Assembly: GCA_024707255.1 (NCBI GenBank)
Contig: JANQAC010000001.1
Location: 248,001 to 312,000, forward strand
Reading direction: 5' to 3'
DNA length: 64,000 nt
Origin: Asticcacaulis sp.
GTDB lineage: Bacteria > Pseudomonadota > Alphaproteobacteria > Caulobacterales > Caulobacteraceae
A program made the translations under genes and the position numbers. Numbering within the stretch: position 1 is the first letter of the stretch; each line of letters begins with the position of its first letter. Shown in pieces: positions 23,873-33,204 of this stretch. The notes under the pieces were generated by a model that saw nothing but the letters and a program-made list of their open reading frames with translations, made no database searches and was not told the origin of the DNA.

Positions 23873-25195
23873 CTACATCATCAGATGATCTAAGTTCAGG
23901 CTGTGATACGAAATCAGGTCGATGGCTTCCTTTAGATGTTGTGCGTTATGGCCACGGCCATAATGCTGATGCACCTCATGTTTACTGGCAGAAGCCCAGC
24001 CCCCAAGAGCCACGGCAAGCTGCTCATCGATTTTTGCGTCGCGCAGGGCATCGCGGAAGCAATGGCGGTAAGAATGAAACACAAACAGCCTATAATTGCT
24101 TCGTTCGTTGATCAGGGGACGGCTGTAGCGGCCATACCACTTCGAGAACTCGACCGAATAATGCCCGTTCTTGGACCGGGCCAGTTCTGGGAACAGCTTT
24201 TTTGAACCGTCTCTTTGTCGGATGTTGGCCACCCTAAGCAAGCCCATCTTCAAAAGGGCTTGGTGAATGGGGATCAACCTTCGGCTGGCTTCTGTTTTCA
24301 AGTGCTTATCAGCGCCGTCACTGACGGAGAAGCACGGAACGCCATCTACCTCAACGATGTCCTGCGGTTCCAGAGAGCAAATCTCGTTGAGCCTCATTCC
24401 GGAGAATAGCGCAATCAGCGGCACGAACCACTTTGCGGTCATTCTGTTGGCCATCGATGTGTCCTGATGCACCTTTCCCCGGAAGATCGCATTCAGATGT
24501 GCAATTGTGTAGGGATGACGCTTATCGCGTTTCTTGACGGGATCATTGACGCGCAAACCACGGGTATGGTTGCGATCAATCAGCCCTTCGTTAAGCGCGT
24601 AGGTCATGATTGTTGACATCACAATCATGTAGCCATTCACCGACACGGGGCCGAGGAGGTCCGGCGTGCCTTCGGCCTTGGCCATCTTTGCTGCGGCCTT
24701 TGCTGAAAGGTTTGGATAGCTCTTACGAGCATTAGCTGGTAGCCAGCGCAGCGTGTCCAGAAGCTTTCTGCACGTATCCCTGTCGATGTCCTTTACGGCC
24801 GTATCCTTGCCAACGATGTCGAAAAGGACGCTGACTATTTCATGATACCTGCAGACGGTCTTGGGTGTCCGTTTCTTTGCCGGATCATTGATGAAGAGCG
24901 TGAACACCTCTTCGAAGGTCTTACCCTTATCCTGCGTTAATGCCTGTGGCGCAGGGTTGATGACGATGGGTTGGGGAGGATGTCCCTCAGCCTGTCTAAG
25001 CCATTGTTCAAATTCGACACCCACTACGCGGGCTTGCCGGACAGCCTCATCAACTCTGCCGGTCCCCAACGATCTGACGAAGTGCGTCTTTCCCACGATG
25101 GCTTGTAGTGGTCTGGGGATGGACCATTTCACATAGATCGTTCTGCCTCGGACGATATAGCCTCGTCGTCCACGAAGAGAGAGCGCGCCAACCAT
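23873..25195 (-). CDS. Tyrosine integrase at tRNA-Leu
   Basis: The 440-residue protein has the N-terminal beta-strand region of phage-like site-specific recombinases (RRGYIVRGRTIYVKWSIPR), a core-binding region at about residues 85-180 and a C-terminal catalytic domain. The tetrad is visible: Arg268 (SGMRLNEI), His374 and Arg377 (HSYRH), and Tyr412 (HQHYGRG). The ATG at 25195 is chosen because longer readings run into the 90-bp repeat and the tRNA gene. It lies near the 3' end of tRNA-Leu, the probable attachment site, and is flanked by inverted repeats. Confidence 0.9.
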   Translation of the reverse strand: MVGALSLRGRRGYIVRGRTIYVKWSIPRPLQAIVGKTHFVRSLGTGRVDEAVRQARVVGVEFEQWLRQAEGHPPQPIVINPAPQALTQDKGKTFEEVFTLFINDPAKKRTPKTVCRYHEIVSVLFDIVGKDTAVKDIDRDTCRKLLDTLRWLPANARKSYPNLSAKAAAKMAKAEGTPDLLGPVSVNGYMIVMSTIMTYALNEGLIDRNHTRGLRVNDPVKKRDKRHPYTIAHLNAIFRGKVHQDTSMANRMTAKWFVPLIALFSGMRLNEICSLEPQDIVEVDGVPCFSVSDGADKHLKTEASRRLIPIHQALLKMGLLRVANIRQRDGSKKLFPELARSKNGHYSVEFSKWYGRYSRPLINERSNYRLFVFHSYRHCFRDALRDAKIDEQLAVALGGWASASKHEVHQHYGRGHNAQHLKEAIDLISYHSLNLDHLMM

Positions 25196-25223
25196 CCTTT
25201 TCGACGCTGAATCAGATGACTGA

Positions 25224-25313
25224 CGAGCCTTCGCATCCCGTCGTTTAGAGGATCGTTGACCACCCTTTTGAGGAGCATCGATACGAGGATTGGGTTCCCC
25301 GTGATGGCACAAA
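25224..25313 (-). repeat. Right copy of the 90-bp inverted repeat
   Basis: Reverse complement of 23753-23842 with one mismatch. It lies between the integrase start and tRNA-Leu. The two copies enclose a 1.4-kb spacer containing the whole integrase gene. Confidence 0.85.
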
Positions 25314-25479
25314 GTGATGGCACAGATAGTTTCAACGCAACTATCTGTTTTCATTGTGGAAAACGGCAATTTCGAATGCGGAAAATGGCACAAACTGATG
25401 GCACAGTCAGCACGAACGCTTACGCTACAGGCGTTTAATGGACTGTATTGTATGGAGTTTTTGCGATTTTTTGAAGATT

Positions 25480-25564
25480 TGGTGCCCCCGGTCGGACTCG
25501 AACCGACACACCTCTCGGTACCGGATTTTGAATCCGGCGCGTCTACCAATTCCACCACAGGGGC
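25480..25564 (-). tRNA. tRNA-Leu (anticodon CAA)
   Basis: The 85-base gene has acceptor strands GCCCCTG and CGGGGGC, encoded CCA, and an anticodon arm CCGGA-TTCAAAA-TCCGG giving CAA. A long variable arm typical of tRNA-Leu is present. Its 3' end faces the integrase. Confidence 0.95.
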
Positions 25565-25628
25565 GCAGGGAAGGAAGCGGGTTGATAAAGGCTTTTCATC
25601 GCCCGTGCAAGAGCCAAACCAAGCGTTT

Positions 25629-26467
25629 TTATGCCAGCATATTGCGCTTGTGCGCCGGCAGTTTCCGAAGGTCCGGTTTTGGCGCCGGGGGCGGCGTCGG
25701 ATCGGGCTCAGGCTGGGGTTCGGGCGTGGCCGCAACAACAGGCGCCGCGCCCGCCTTATCGGCATCCTTCAGCGCCTCGGTCACCACCGCCTCCGCGCCC
25801 TTCTTGCGCGCCAGAGGCCAGGCCGGGCGCCAGCGCACCAGTTCGGGGGACGGCAGGTACTGGGCTTCCAACTGGCGGACATAGGCCGGGAATCCGTCCG
25901 CGCCAGTTCGTCCTGGGCGGCGCGGATCAGGCTCTTCACATAGTCCTCGTTACTCCAGAACACCCGGAAGGCATTGAGGCTTTCCCATACCGCAATCATC
26001 TGCTCCTCGGCCGACATGGCGATCTTGACCTTGTTGGGCTTTGGCTTTTCCGGCTTCGGCGGCTCCGGCGGCGGCAGGGCCTTTTCGAGCTCGGCCAGGC
26101 TCTTGCCGGGCTTGTCGACCAGGGCCATGATATGGCCGAGACGGTTATGCACCTCATCGCGCACCAGGGCCGCGCGTTCGATGATCGCCAGTCCCCGCGC
26201 CTCAAGCGCCTGATTCAGCCGATAGCGGATGCTGTCATAGATATGATCGACCGAACGGCGCTTGGCCTCGTCAAGCCGCATGGCCGCCTGGCGCCGGCCG
26301 ATATAGGCGCCGATGGCGACCGCGATGACCACCGTCACCATCAGCGCCAGAAAGACATAAAACAGGAACGGATCGAAATAGCTTACGCCGACATCGGCAT
26401 AATAGGGATCGGGGGGCGCGTCATTGAACGGGCCGTTGAAATCCGAATCAAGGAAGAAAAGCGCCAT
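25629..26467 (-). CDS. Membrane protein with Pro-rich tail, second of a pair (frameshifted)
   Basis: The protein has an N-terminal membrane helix at about residues 33-54 (FLFYVFLALMVTVVIAVAIG), a helical cytoplasmic region with RRSVDHIYDSIRYRLNQALE, a Pro/Glu/Lys-rich linker at about 128-145 and a C-terminal region. A missing G near 25898 breaks the frame. Adding it gives LARDGFPAYVRQLEAQYLPS and continues to 25629, about 279 residues in all. It starts 2 bases after the partner gene 26470-27204. No family is recognised. Confidence 0.6.
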
Positions 26468-26469
26468 GT

Positions 26470-27204
26470 CTACCCCCGAACCCCAGGCTCGCCGACACGC
26501 GGCAACAGGGGCGGCGTCCAGACGGGGGTATCGATAAGCTGTATGCGCGCATCCTCAATCAGGCCGGCCATGGAGCGCGTGCTTTTCCATTCCTCGTGCA
26601 GACCGTTCAGGGCCTTGTATATCCGCGCCTGGTGACTGAGCGGCGGCGCCGGCGGCTGGGCGAAAGGCGCACCGATCTGGGCGACCGGCTGCCCGTTATG
26701 GACGCCCGTCTGCACGGCATCGGCCACCGGTTGGCCGTTCGGGCTGTTACTGACGGCGATATTGATGATGGTACCGGAATTTTCGCCTATGCCGCCTATG
26801 CCATAACCGGCCGGTGCATCGACTTCCTTCACCCCGCTCAGCGCCTTTTCAAGCTTGCTGTATTCGTTACGGATTTCCTTGCCGCAGCGGCGCGTTTCAC
26901 CGCTGATGGCATTGACCAGACCGATCACGTCCGGGCTGAGCGTGCCGGGGGTTTCATAGGCCCTGGCCTGGGCCAGACGCGAAGCCGTCTCAACCAGTTT
27001 CACGGTTTTGACGTGGGCGAAGAAGCTTTCCCACTGGTTGCGGCGGACAATGCGATATACGCCCCAGACGACGAGCGCCATGACGACGCCCCAGACCAGC
27101 AGGGCCAGAAGAGGGGCATCATGATAGAAAACGGGATCGGACGGAAAATCATTGGGCGGGGCAACGGGATCCGGCCCATCGGGAGCGTCGTAATTTCCGT
27201 GCAT
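26470..27204 (-). CDS. Membrane protein, first of a two-gene pair
   Basis: The 244-residue protein has an acidic Pro-rich N-terminus (DAPDGPDPVAPPNDFPSDPV), one membrane helix at about 32-53 (LLALLVWGVVMALVVWGVYR), a helical region with GETRRCGKEIRNEYSKLEKA, a Gly/Asn-rich linker and a helical C-terminus. The topology matches its downstream neighbour, suggesting a common origin or a complex. Function unknown. Confidence 0.6.
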   Translation of the reverse strand: MHGNYDAPDGPDPVAPPNDFPSDPVFYHDAPLLALLVWGVVMALVVWGVYRIVRRNQWESFFAHVKTVKLVETASRLAQARAYETPGTLSPDVIGLVNAISGETRRCGKEIRNEYSKLEKALSGVKEVDAPAGYGIGGIGENSGTIINIAVSNSPNGQPVADAVQTGVHNGQPVAQIGAPFAQPPAPPLSHQARIYKALNGLHEEWKSTRSMAGLIEDARIQLIDTPVWTPPLLPRVGEPGVRG

Positions 27205-27299
27205 TATGAACCCTCCCTTTCACGCGCCTGCCTTCACCCCGGAAGGTTAACAGATTGCCAAAGGGGATGCGAGTCCACAACGCCTAATTTGCGAAGCGA

Positions 27300-27728
27300 T
27301 CAGCCTTCGGCGCCGTTATGCGCCTTCAGCGCCGCTTCCTCGACACGGCGCAGCAGTTTCTTGAATTGCACCACTTCCTCCGGCGTGAAACCTGCCAGCA
27401 TGATGCGCTCATATTCGGCTGCGGCCGGAGCGACATCGGCATAGAGGCGCTCGCCTTCGGCCGTCAGGATCAGGTGGTGCGACCGGCCATCATGTTCGTG
27501 GGGCGCGCGGGTGATCAGGCGGCGCTTGGCCAGGGCCTGGGCGGCGCGCGAAATGGTCACCTTGTCCATGCCGGCGCGCTTGACCAGCGCCTGCTGCGTG
27601 GTGGGACCATCTTCGCGCAGAATGAAAATCAGGCGCCATTCCGGAATCTTGAGACCGTAGAGACTCTCATATGCCGTCGAGATCAGAGCACTGACGGCGC
27701 TGGAGGCCACAGCCAGGCGATAGGGCAT
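27300..27728 (-). CDS. MarR-family transcriptional regulator
   Basis: The 142-residue protein has the MarR winged helix: IPEWRLIFILREDGPTTQQA, then RAGMDKVTISRAAQALAKRR and RSHHLILTAEGERLY. It would bind a palindromic operator and respond to a ligand or oxidant. Upstream in-frame codons encode ISLPLDEY, as in close relatives, but run into a stop, so the annotated ATG may be internal and a small indel may hide the true start. A perfect 15-bp inverted repeat lies 38 bases upstream, suggesting autoregulation. Confidence 0.8.
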   Translation of the reverse strand: MPYRLAVASSAVSALISTAYESLYGLKIPEWRLIFILREDGPTTQQALVKRAGMDKVTISRAAQALAKRRLITRAPHEHDGRSHHLILTAEGERLYADVAPAAAEYERIMLAGFTPEEVVQFKKLLRRVEEAALKAHNGAEG

Positions 27729-27765
27729 GTATTCGTCGAGAGGCAGCGAGATCTTGAGACATTAA

Positions 27766-27780
27766 TACGAATCCTTCGTA
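27766..27780. promoter_or_regulatory. Candidate MarR operator
   Basis: TACGAATCCTTCGTA is a 6-3-6 perfect inverted repeat between the marR-type gene and the rightward DedA gene. Position and symmetry fit autoregulation. The rest of the 267-base gap shows no ORF. Confidence 0.5.
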
Positions 27781-27995
27781 GGGAAACTACTATGTGCCTT
27801 GCGGCAAGACCAATTACAAATGAGTTATTGTTAAGGGATTGTCTAATTAACCTAATGCCAGGGCCTTCCGCACACGGAAAATGTCGTTTTTACGCGACGT
27901 GACCGCGCTTTTTTGCGTCTGTCGTGCGTCACGCAGGCGACAAGGCGCGGAACACCTGATAAGGCAGTCTGCCTGACCCAATCCAAGGAGCCTCC

Positions 27996-28577
27996 GTGCT
28001 GCGTCGTCTCTATAACTGGCTGCTGAAACTGGCCGGCACCCAACACGCCGAAAAAGTCCTCGCCGTCGTCTCCTTCGCCGAAGCCTCCTTCTTCCCCATC
28101 CCGCCCGATGCCATGCTGATACCCATGGTGCTGGCCAAGCCGGAACGCGCCTGGCGCACCGCCTTCATCTGTTCGGTCGCTTCCGTTGTGGGCGGTTTCC
28201 TGGGCTACGCCATCGGTTATTACGCCCAGCCCATCGGCCACTGGATTCTGGCCCTCTTCGGCCATCCGCAAGGCCTGGAAGAGTTCCACGCCTGGTTCGC
28301 CAAATGGGGCGTCGGCGTCATCTTCATGAAGGGGCTGACGCCCATTCCCTACAAGCTGGTGACCATCGCCGCCGGCCTTGCACAATTCAGCCTCGTGTGG
28401 TTCTTTATCGCTTCGGCCCTGACCCGATCCTTGCGTTTCTTCGCGGTCGCTGCCCTGGTAAAGCGTTTCGGACCTGAAATCACCGAACTGATGGAGAAGC
28501 GCTTCTATCTGGTCGGCACCATTGTTGTCGGGCTGCTGGTGGCCGGCATACTCGCTGTCAAATTTATTCCTCATTAG
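27996..28577 (+). CDS. YqaA-like DedA-family membrane protein
   Basis: The 193-residue protein starts at GTG behind AAGGAG. It shows the DedA/SNARE-associated pattern: a re-entrant segment ASFFPIPPDAMLIPMVLAKP near residues 30-49, GGFLGYAIGYYAQPIG, and FMKGLTPIPYKLVTIAAG with the conserved Gly/Pro residues. Several membrane helices follow. DedA proteins are implicated in lipid-carrier or phospholipid transport and membrane homeostasis. It precedes dsbB, a common alphaproteobacterial order. Confidence 0.85.
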   Translation: MLRRLYNWLLKLAGTQHAEKVLAVVSFAEASFFPIPPDAMLIPMVLAKPERAWRTAFICSVASVVGGFLGYAIGYYAQPIGHWILALFGHPQGLEEFHAWFAKWGVGVIFMKGLTPIPYKLVTIAAGLAQFSLVWFFIASALTRSLRFFAVAALVKRFGPEITELMEKRFYLVGTIVVGLLVAGILAVKFIPH

Positions 28578-28589
28578 ATCCAAATCTTC

Positions 28590-29151
28590 ATGACCGCGCA
28601 CAAATCAAACAGGTTCGCCAAGAAGTTCATGCTGGCCTTCGGCCGCTGGTGGAGCATCACCGCCCTGGTCATTTCCCTGGTCATGCTGGCGACCGCCTGG
28701 TCCTTCCAGTTGTTCGGCCATCTTGCCCCCTGCCATCTGTGCCTGAAACAGCGCGACATCTACTGGATCGCGGTTGGCGTTTCGCTGGTGGCGAGTGTCT
28801 GGGCCCTTTTTACCGGCGCCAAAGGGCCACCGCGCGTCTTTTTCGTTCGTGCTGTTCGCCATCTTCCTGACCGGCGCGGCTCTGGCTTTCTTCCATGCCG
28901 GCGTCGAACTGAAATGGTGGCGCGGCCCTGAAAGCTGCACCGCCTCCGGCGCCGAAATCAGCCTCGACCAGATGGCCGCCTTCTTGGCGGGCGCGTCATC
29001 AAGTGCCCCGATGTGCGATGTGGCGCAATGGCGCATGTTCGGCCTGTCGATGGCCGGTTATAATGCCATCGTATCCGTTGTCCTGGCCGGCCTGAGCCTG
29101 CTGGCCTCGCTGCGTTTCAAGGCAAAGTACCGCTCCAGCCGGCCCTATTGA
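28590..29151 (+). CDS. dsbB: DsbB-type disulfide bond formation protein (frameshifted)
   Basis: The first frame encodes two membrane helices and the redox motif PCHLCLKQR (about residues 47-55), which passes electrons from the periplasmic oxidase to quinone. An extra T in the T5 run 28839-28843 breaks the frame. Removing it joins VFSFVLFAIFLTGAALAFFH and continues with ESC and APMC, the second periplasmic loop cysteines, to a stop at 29151. The repaired protein is about 186 residues with four membrane helices, normal for the family. No partner DsbA is in the window. Confidence 0.85.
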
Positions 29152-29161
29152 GTTCACGCCC

Positions 29162-29728
29162 ATGATTTCGACCGCCAAACCCGTCCCGCCCCGCCCAGGC
29201 CATGGCGCCCCGCGCCGCCGGCTGGAGGAAATCCTGCGGGTTGATCATGCCGGCGAACTGGCGGCCATACATATCTACAAGGGCCAGAGCCTGGTCTTTG
29301 CCGATACGCCGAAACGGGCCTTGAGCGAACAGTTCAGCCATATGCAGGGCGAGGAACAGGTTCACCTCGACGCTTTCGAGCGCCTGCTGCGCGAGAGACA
29401 GGTCCGCCCCACGGCCATGACCCCTATCTGGCGCATGGCCGCGCTGGGCCTGGGTGTCGGCACGGCCCTGCTGGGTGAAAAGGCGGCCCATGCCTGTACC
29501 GAAGCCGTGGAAGACGTGATCGCCGATCACTATGCCGAGCAGATCGCCGAGCTGGAAACCTCTGATCCGGCGCTGGCGCAGCGCCTGACCCAGTTCCGCC
29601 AGGATGAAATCGGCCATCACGATCGTGCCGTCGACCAGGGCGCACGCGAAGCCACCGCTTACCCACTGCTCTCAGCCCTTATCAAAACCGGATGCCGGAT
29701 CGCCATCAAGATCAGCGAAAAAATATAG
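29162..29728 (+). CDS. COQ7-type demethoxyubiquinone hydroxylase
   Basis: The 188-residue di-iron enzyme hydroxylates demethoxyubiquinone in ubiquinone synthesis. Ligand motifs are visible: Glu in DHAGELAA, EEQVHLD, Glu in TEAVEDVIADHYAEQ, and DEIGHHD, giving two E and ExxH pairs. It lies 10 bases after dsbB. Membrane-associated, acting at the inner membrane. Confidence 0.92.
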   Translation: MISTAKPVPPRPGHGAPRRRLEEILRVDHAGELAAIHIYKGQSLVFADTPKRALSEQFSHMQGEEQVHLDAFERLLRERQVRPTAMTPIWRMAALGLGVGTALLGEKAAHACTEAVEDVIADHYAEQIAELETSDPALAQRLTQFRQDEIGHHDRAVDQGAREATAYPLLSALIKTGCRIAIKISEKI

Positions 29729-29779
29729 GCGGACCGGCACGCTCGTGTTCGCAGCCTGTTACAGACATGCGGAGCCCTC

Positions 29780-31051
29780 ATGCCGGATACGGATATCCAA
29801 AAGGAAAAGCCAAAAGGTCTGAAAACCTTGTGGAACCTCCTCGGTCCCGGTCTCATCACCGGTGCCAGTGACGATGATCCCTCCGGCATCGCCACCTACT
29901 CCCAGGCCGGGGCGCAATATGGCCTTACTACCCTCTGGACAGCCCTGATCACCTTTCCGCTGATGGCGGCGGTTCAGGAAATGTGTGCCCGCATCGGCGT
30001 GGTGACGACGCAGGGCTTGACCGGCATCCTGCGCAAAAACTATCCCGCCCCCGTCCTGTGGCTGATGGTGCTGTTCAGCTTTCCCGCCATCGTTCTTAAT
30101 ATCGGCGCCGATATCGCCGGCATGGGCGCCGTCGCCAACCTGATCTTTCCGGCCGTGAGTCCGCTCATTTTCAGTGTCGTTTTCACCGGCCTGCTGCTGG
30201 CCGCCATCATCGTCCTGCCCTATGCCCGCATGGCTGCGGTACTGAAATGGCTGTGCGCCATACTGCTGGTCTACCTCGTCGTGCCCTTCCTGGTAAAAAC
30301 CGACTGGCCGGGCGTAGTGCGGCATACCTTCATCCCCGCCATCCAGTTCAACAAAGACTATATCAGCGTGCTGGTCGCCATTCTCGGCACCACCATCTCG
30401 CCCTACCTCTTCTTCTGGCAGACCACCATGGAGGTTGAGACAGTCAAACACCGGCATGTCGTGGTGGACAAGCGCTATATCCAGGAGGTCGGGTTCGATG
30501 TCGATATGGGGATGCTGTTCTCCAATATCGTCATGTATTTCATCATCCTGACCACCGGCACCGTCCTGTTCAATGCCGGCATCCACGAAATAGACACAGT
30601 GGAAGAGGCGGCGAAAGCCTTGGAACCTATCGCCGGCGCCGGCGCCTATTATCTGTTCGCCATCGGCATCATCGGCACCGGCTTCCTGGCCATTCCGGTT
30701 TTGAGCGGGTCGTTGTCCTATATCATTTCGGAGACCTTCGGCTGGCAGGAGGGGCTGGACAAGCGCCTGCACGAAGCCCCGGCCTTTTATGGCGTGATTA
30801 TCGTGTCCCTGCTGGTCGGGCTGGGGATCAACTATATCGGCATCAGCCCGATCCAGGCCCTGATCTGGTCGGCCATTCTCTATGGCCTGACCTCGCCGGT
30901 CATCATCGCCATTGTCCTGCATATCTCGAACAACAAGGCCGTCATGGGGGAATATACCAACGGCGTCTGGTCGAATATCTTCGGCGGACTGGCCTTCCTG
31001 CTGATGACCGCCGCGGCCGGCTTTATGTTGTATTTTCAGTTCTTTGCGTAG
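29780..31051 (+). CDS. NRAMP-related divalent metal transporter with non-canonical motifs
   Basis: The 423-residue protein has about eleven membrane helices. Helix 1 carries ASDDDPSGIATYSQAG where classical manganese NRAMPs have DPGN. Helix 6 carries TISPYLFFWQ in place of the MPH motif, so the metal-binding methionine is absent. The VETVKHRHVVVDKRYIQEVG loop resembles the family's basic linker. These changes suggest a substrate other than Mn/Fe, for example Mg, or another coordination mode. Its 3' end overlaps the convergent glycosyltransferase gene by 29 bases. Confidence 0.8.
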   Translation: MPDTDIQKEKPKGLKTLWNLLGPGLITGASDDDPSGIATYSQAGAQYGLTTLWTALITFPLMAAVQEMCARIGVVTTQGLTGILRKNYPAPVLWLMVLFSFPAIVLNIGADIAGMGAVANLIFPAVSPLIFSVVFTGLLLAAIIVLPYARMAAVLKWLCAILLVYLVVPFLVKTDWPGVVRHTFIPAIQFNKDYISVLVAILGTTISPYLFFWQTTMEVETVKHRHVVVDKRYIQEVGFDVDMGMLFSNIVMYFIILTTGTVLFNAGIHEIDTVEEAAKALEPIAGAGAYYLFAIGIIGTGFLAIPVLSGSLSYIISETFGWQEGLDKRLHEAPAFYGVIIVSLLVGLGINYIGISPIQALIWSAILYGLTSPVIIAIVLHISNNKAVMGEYTNGVWSNIFGGLAFLLMTAAAGFMLYFQFFA

Positions 31052-32264
31052 TTAGCCCGGATACGGCGACACGCCCGGCCACGATCACCGTCAGGCAGCC
31101 GAAGAGCAGCATGGCCATTGAGGTGCGGTGCCAGAAATCGACATCGAAGATAAAGCTGAACACGCCCCAGACCATCCAGCCGACAAATAGCCACGACAAC
31201 AGGAACCTGAAGACATCGCCGCCGATACGATAGGCCACCGCCATCAGCAGCGCGGCATAGGGGGCGATCAGGATCATGTCGTAATCGAGGATACGCGGGA
31301 TCATCAGCGGCACCAGCCCCATGCCGAACAGCAGGCGCTCATCTTCCTCAAGCCTGCCCCATTGCGCGATCGCCATACCCGCAAGTCCCATGACGATCAT
31401 GAAGCCCAGCGCCAGTTGCCAGTTCAGGTTGGACTTGCCCGGCACATGGAAGACCAGATTGGTCAGCTCGAACCAGCCCATGCCGGGCTGCCGCGCCAGG
31501 GTGACGGAATGCAGGGTCCGCTGCCAGGCCTTGCCGAAATGACCATCGGTAATCACCATCAGATGGTTGACGCCGATGCCCGCCACAGCACGCCAGATAA
31601 AGGCGAATCCGCGCCGCCACAAAGCCACGTCATCAAACAGGAAGATAACGAAATAGGCCAGGAAGGTTGGCTTGACGCAGGAACACAGGAGCACCGCCAC
31701 AGTAAACGGCAGGCGCGCCAGGAAGAAATCCGGCTGGCTCATATCCGCCTGTGCCGTGTCCTTGCGCCGGAACAGCAAGAGGCTGGCCAGCACCAGCGCG
31801 TGCATGACGATCCCGACGTTGGCGCACAGGAAGGTCATGGCGGTCAGGCCGGAAAAGGCCAGCCAGCGCCAGCGGATATCGATATTGGCGAACGGCCGGA
31901 TCAGGGCAAACCACAGCAGGAAAAGGGTGGCCGGATAAAGTAATACCCACTGAAACAGGGTGCGCGCGCCACTGATGCCGAAATGCTCGACGAATGGCAT
32001 GAACAGATAAGCGACCTGCGGCGCGTAGACGTAAGCCGCGGGCCGGACGCCGGCACAGGTCGGCGGATGGATGGCATAGGGCGAATGGCCGGCCGCCAGG
32101 GTGCGCGCGCCGCACAGCACGGCGTCGATATCCATCATCATCCAGGCGTGATGGGTGATCATGTGATACATGCCGGCCACCACCGGCCAGGCGCAGAACA
32201 GCATGAACAGCAGCAGAAGCGGCCTGGAAACGGTCAGGCGCCGCAAGACCGAAAGTGCGTCCAT
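31023..32264 (-). CDS. GT87-type (DUF2029) polyprenol-dependent glycosyltransferase
   Basis: The 413-residue integral membrane protein has about ten hydrophobic helices. Features of GT-C transferases include the early periplasmic loop MDIDAVLCGARTLAAGHSPY with acidic DID, YVYAPQVAYLFMPF, and VKPTFLAYF. Such enzymes use a lipid-linked sugar donor to glycosylate cell-envelope molecules. Specificity is not readable. It follows the 32268 gene closely on the same strand. Confidence 0.7.
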   Translation of the reverse strand: MDALSVLRRLTVSRPLLLLFMLFCAWPVVAGMYHMITHHAWMMMDIDAVLCGARTLAAGHSPYAIHPPTCAGVRPAAYVYAPQVAYLFMPFVEHFGISGARTLFQWVLLYPATLFLLWFALIRPFANIDIRWRWLAFSGLTAMTFLCANVGIVMHALVLASLLLFRRKDTAQADMSQPDFFLARLPFTVAVLLCSCVKPTFLAYFVIFLFDDVALWRRGFAFIWRAVAGIGVNHLMVITDGHFGKAWQRTLHSVTLARQPGMGWFELTNLVFHVPGKSNLNWQLALGFMIVMGLAGMAIAQWGRLEEDERLLFGMGLVPLMIPRILDYDMILIAPYAALLMAVAYRIGGDVFRFLLSWLFVGWMVWGVFSFIFDVDFWHRTSMAMLLFGCLTVIVAGRVAVSGLTTQRTENTT

Positions 32265-32267
32265 GCG

Positions 32268-32596
32268 TCAGTGCGCCTCGAAATCGTGACTTTGGCGCAG
32301 GTGCTCCAGAATGATTTCCCGCACATCGTCATCGACCGTCGCCAGGTCAATCTGGGCGTCACCGGTTTCCAGCAGGCGGATCTTCACACGCTCGCCCATA
32401 TACATAAAGCTCAGTACCTTGGGGCCAAACAGGCGCTCGCGTTTGATCTCGAAACGCACACCGAGCGTGGCTTCCAGTGCGCCCTGCAAGGGTTCGAGGG
32501 GAATGCGGCTCCGCCCCTGGGCCGCGGAAACGACACAAGGCCAAAACGGCGTTCATCAATGACGAAACGCACGGGTAATGGTGTTTCAGACGACAT
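32268..32596 (-). CDS. Hypothetical protein (frameshifted in a G run)
   Basis: The first frame begins MSSETPLPVRFVIDERRFGL and breaks at a G4 run near 32514-32517. Adding one G joins it as RSRIPLEPLQGALEATLGVR and continues through FEIKRERLFGPKVLSFMYMG to 32268, about 109 residues. It starts 47 bases upstream of the HNH gene end and may be co-transcribed with it. No family is recognised. Confidence 0.6.
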
Positions 32597-32642
32597 ATCC
32601 TATGCCACGCCCAAGCCGGTATTCCTCCGGTACGCCGGAAGC

Positions 32643-33204
32643 TCAGCCCTCCAGTAGCGTATCCCAATACAGGTAGTCTATCCAACTTTCATGAAGATAG
32701 TTAGGGGGAAAACGCCGCCCCAGTTCCTGCAACTGATACATTGTCGGCCGGTGTGGATTTTTTGCCGGCATCATGCGTGCCTGCTGGGGAGTTTTTCCCC
32801 CCTTGCGCAAGTTGCACGGGGCGCAGGCCGTCAGGATATTGGTCCAGCTCGATTTCCCGCCCTGGCTGACTGGCACCACATGGTCGAAGGTCAGGTCTTC
32901 GTCAATGCCGCAATACTGGCACGAAAACTCATCGCGCAGGAAGACATTATAACGCGTGAAGGCGGGCGGACGGTTCTGGTCGATATAGGTCTTGAGGGCC
33001 ACCACGCTCGGCAGGCGCATCTTGATCGAGGGGGGAGTGAATCTCGATGTCATAGGTCGAGACTACATCGACACGGTCTTCAAAAACGGCCTTTACCACA
33101 TCCTGCCAGGGCTTGGTCGACAGCGGATAATAGGACAGAGGTCGGAAATCGGCATTGAGCACGAGCGCGCGCCAGTCCGACGGCGGGCTTTTTAGAATCT
33201 GCAT
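32643..33204 (-). CDS. HNH endonuclease family protein (frameshifted)
   Basis: The first frame starts MQILKSPPSDWRALVLNADF and includes LSYYPLSTKPWQDVVKAVFE, as in chromosomal HNH proteins of alphaproteobacteria. An extra C in the C6 run near 33030-33035 breaks it. Removing one C gives EIHSPSIKMRLPSVVALK and continues to the HNH motif: CQYCG, TFDHVVPVSQGGKSSWTN and ACAPCNLRKGGKTP. The Cys pairs likely bind zinc and the His/Asn residues the catalytic metal. Repaired length is about 187 residues. The physiological DNA target is unknown. Confidence 0.85.

Noticed and set aside
23578..24111. Plus ORF across the integrase 3' end
   Set aside because: It includes the reverse complement of the truncated P4 integrase and the 90-bp repeat, with no family pattern.
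25196..25765. N-terminal extension of the tRNA-Leu integrase to 25765
   Set aside because: It reads through the tRNA-Leu gene and the 90-bp repeat, giving a translated tRNA peptide; the ATG at 25195 fits the family N-terminus.
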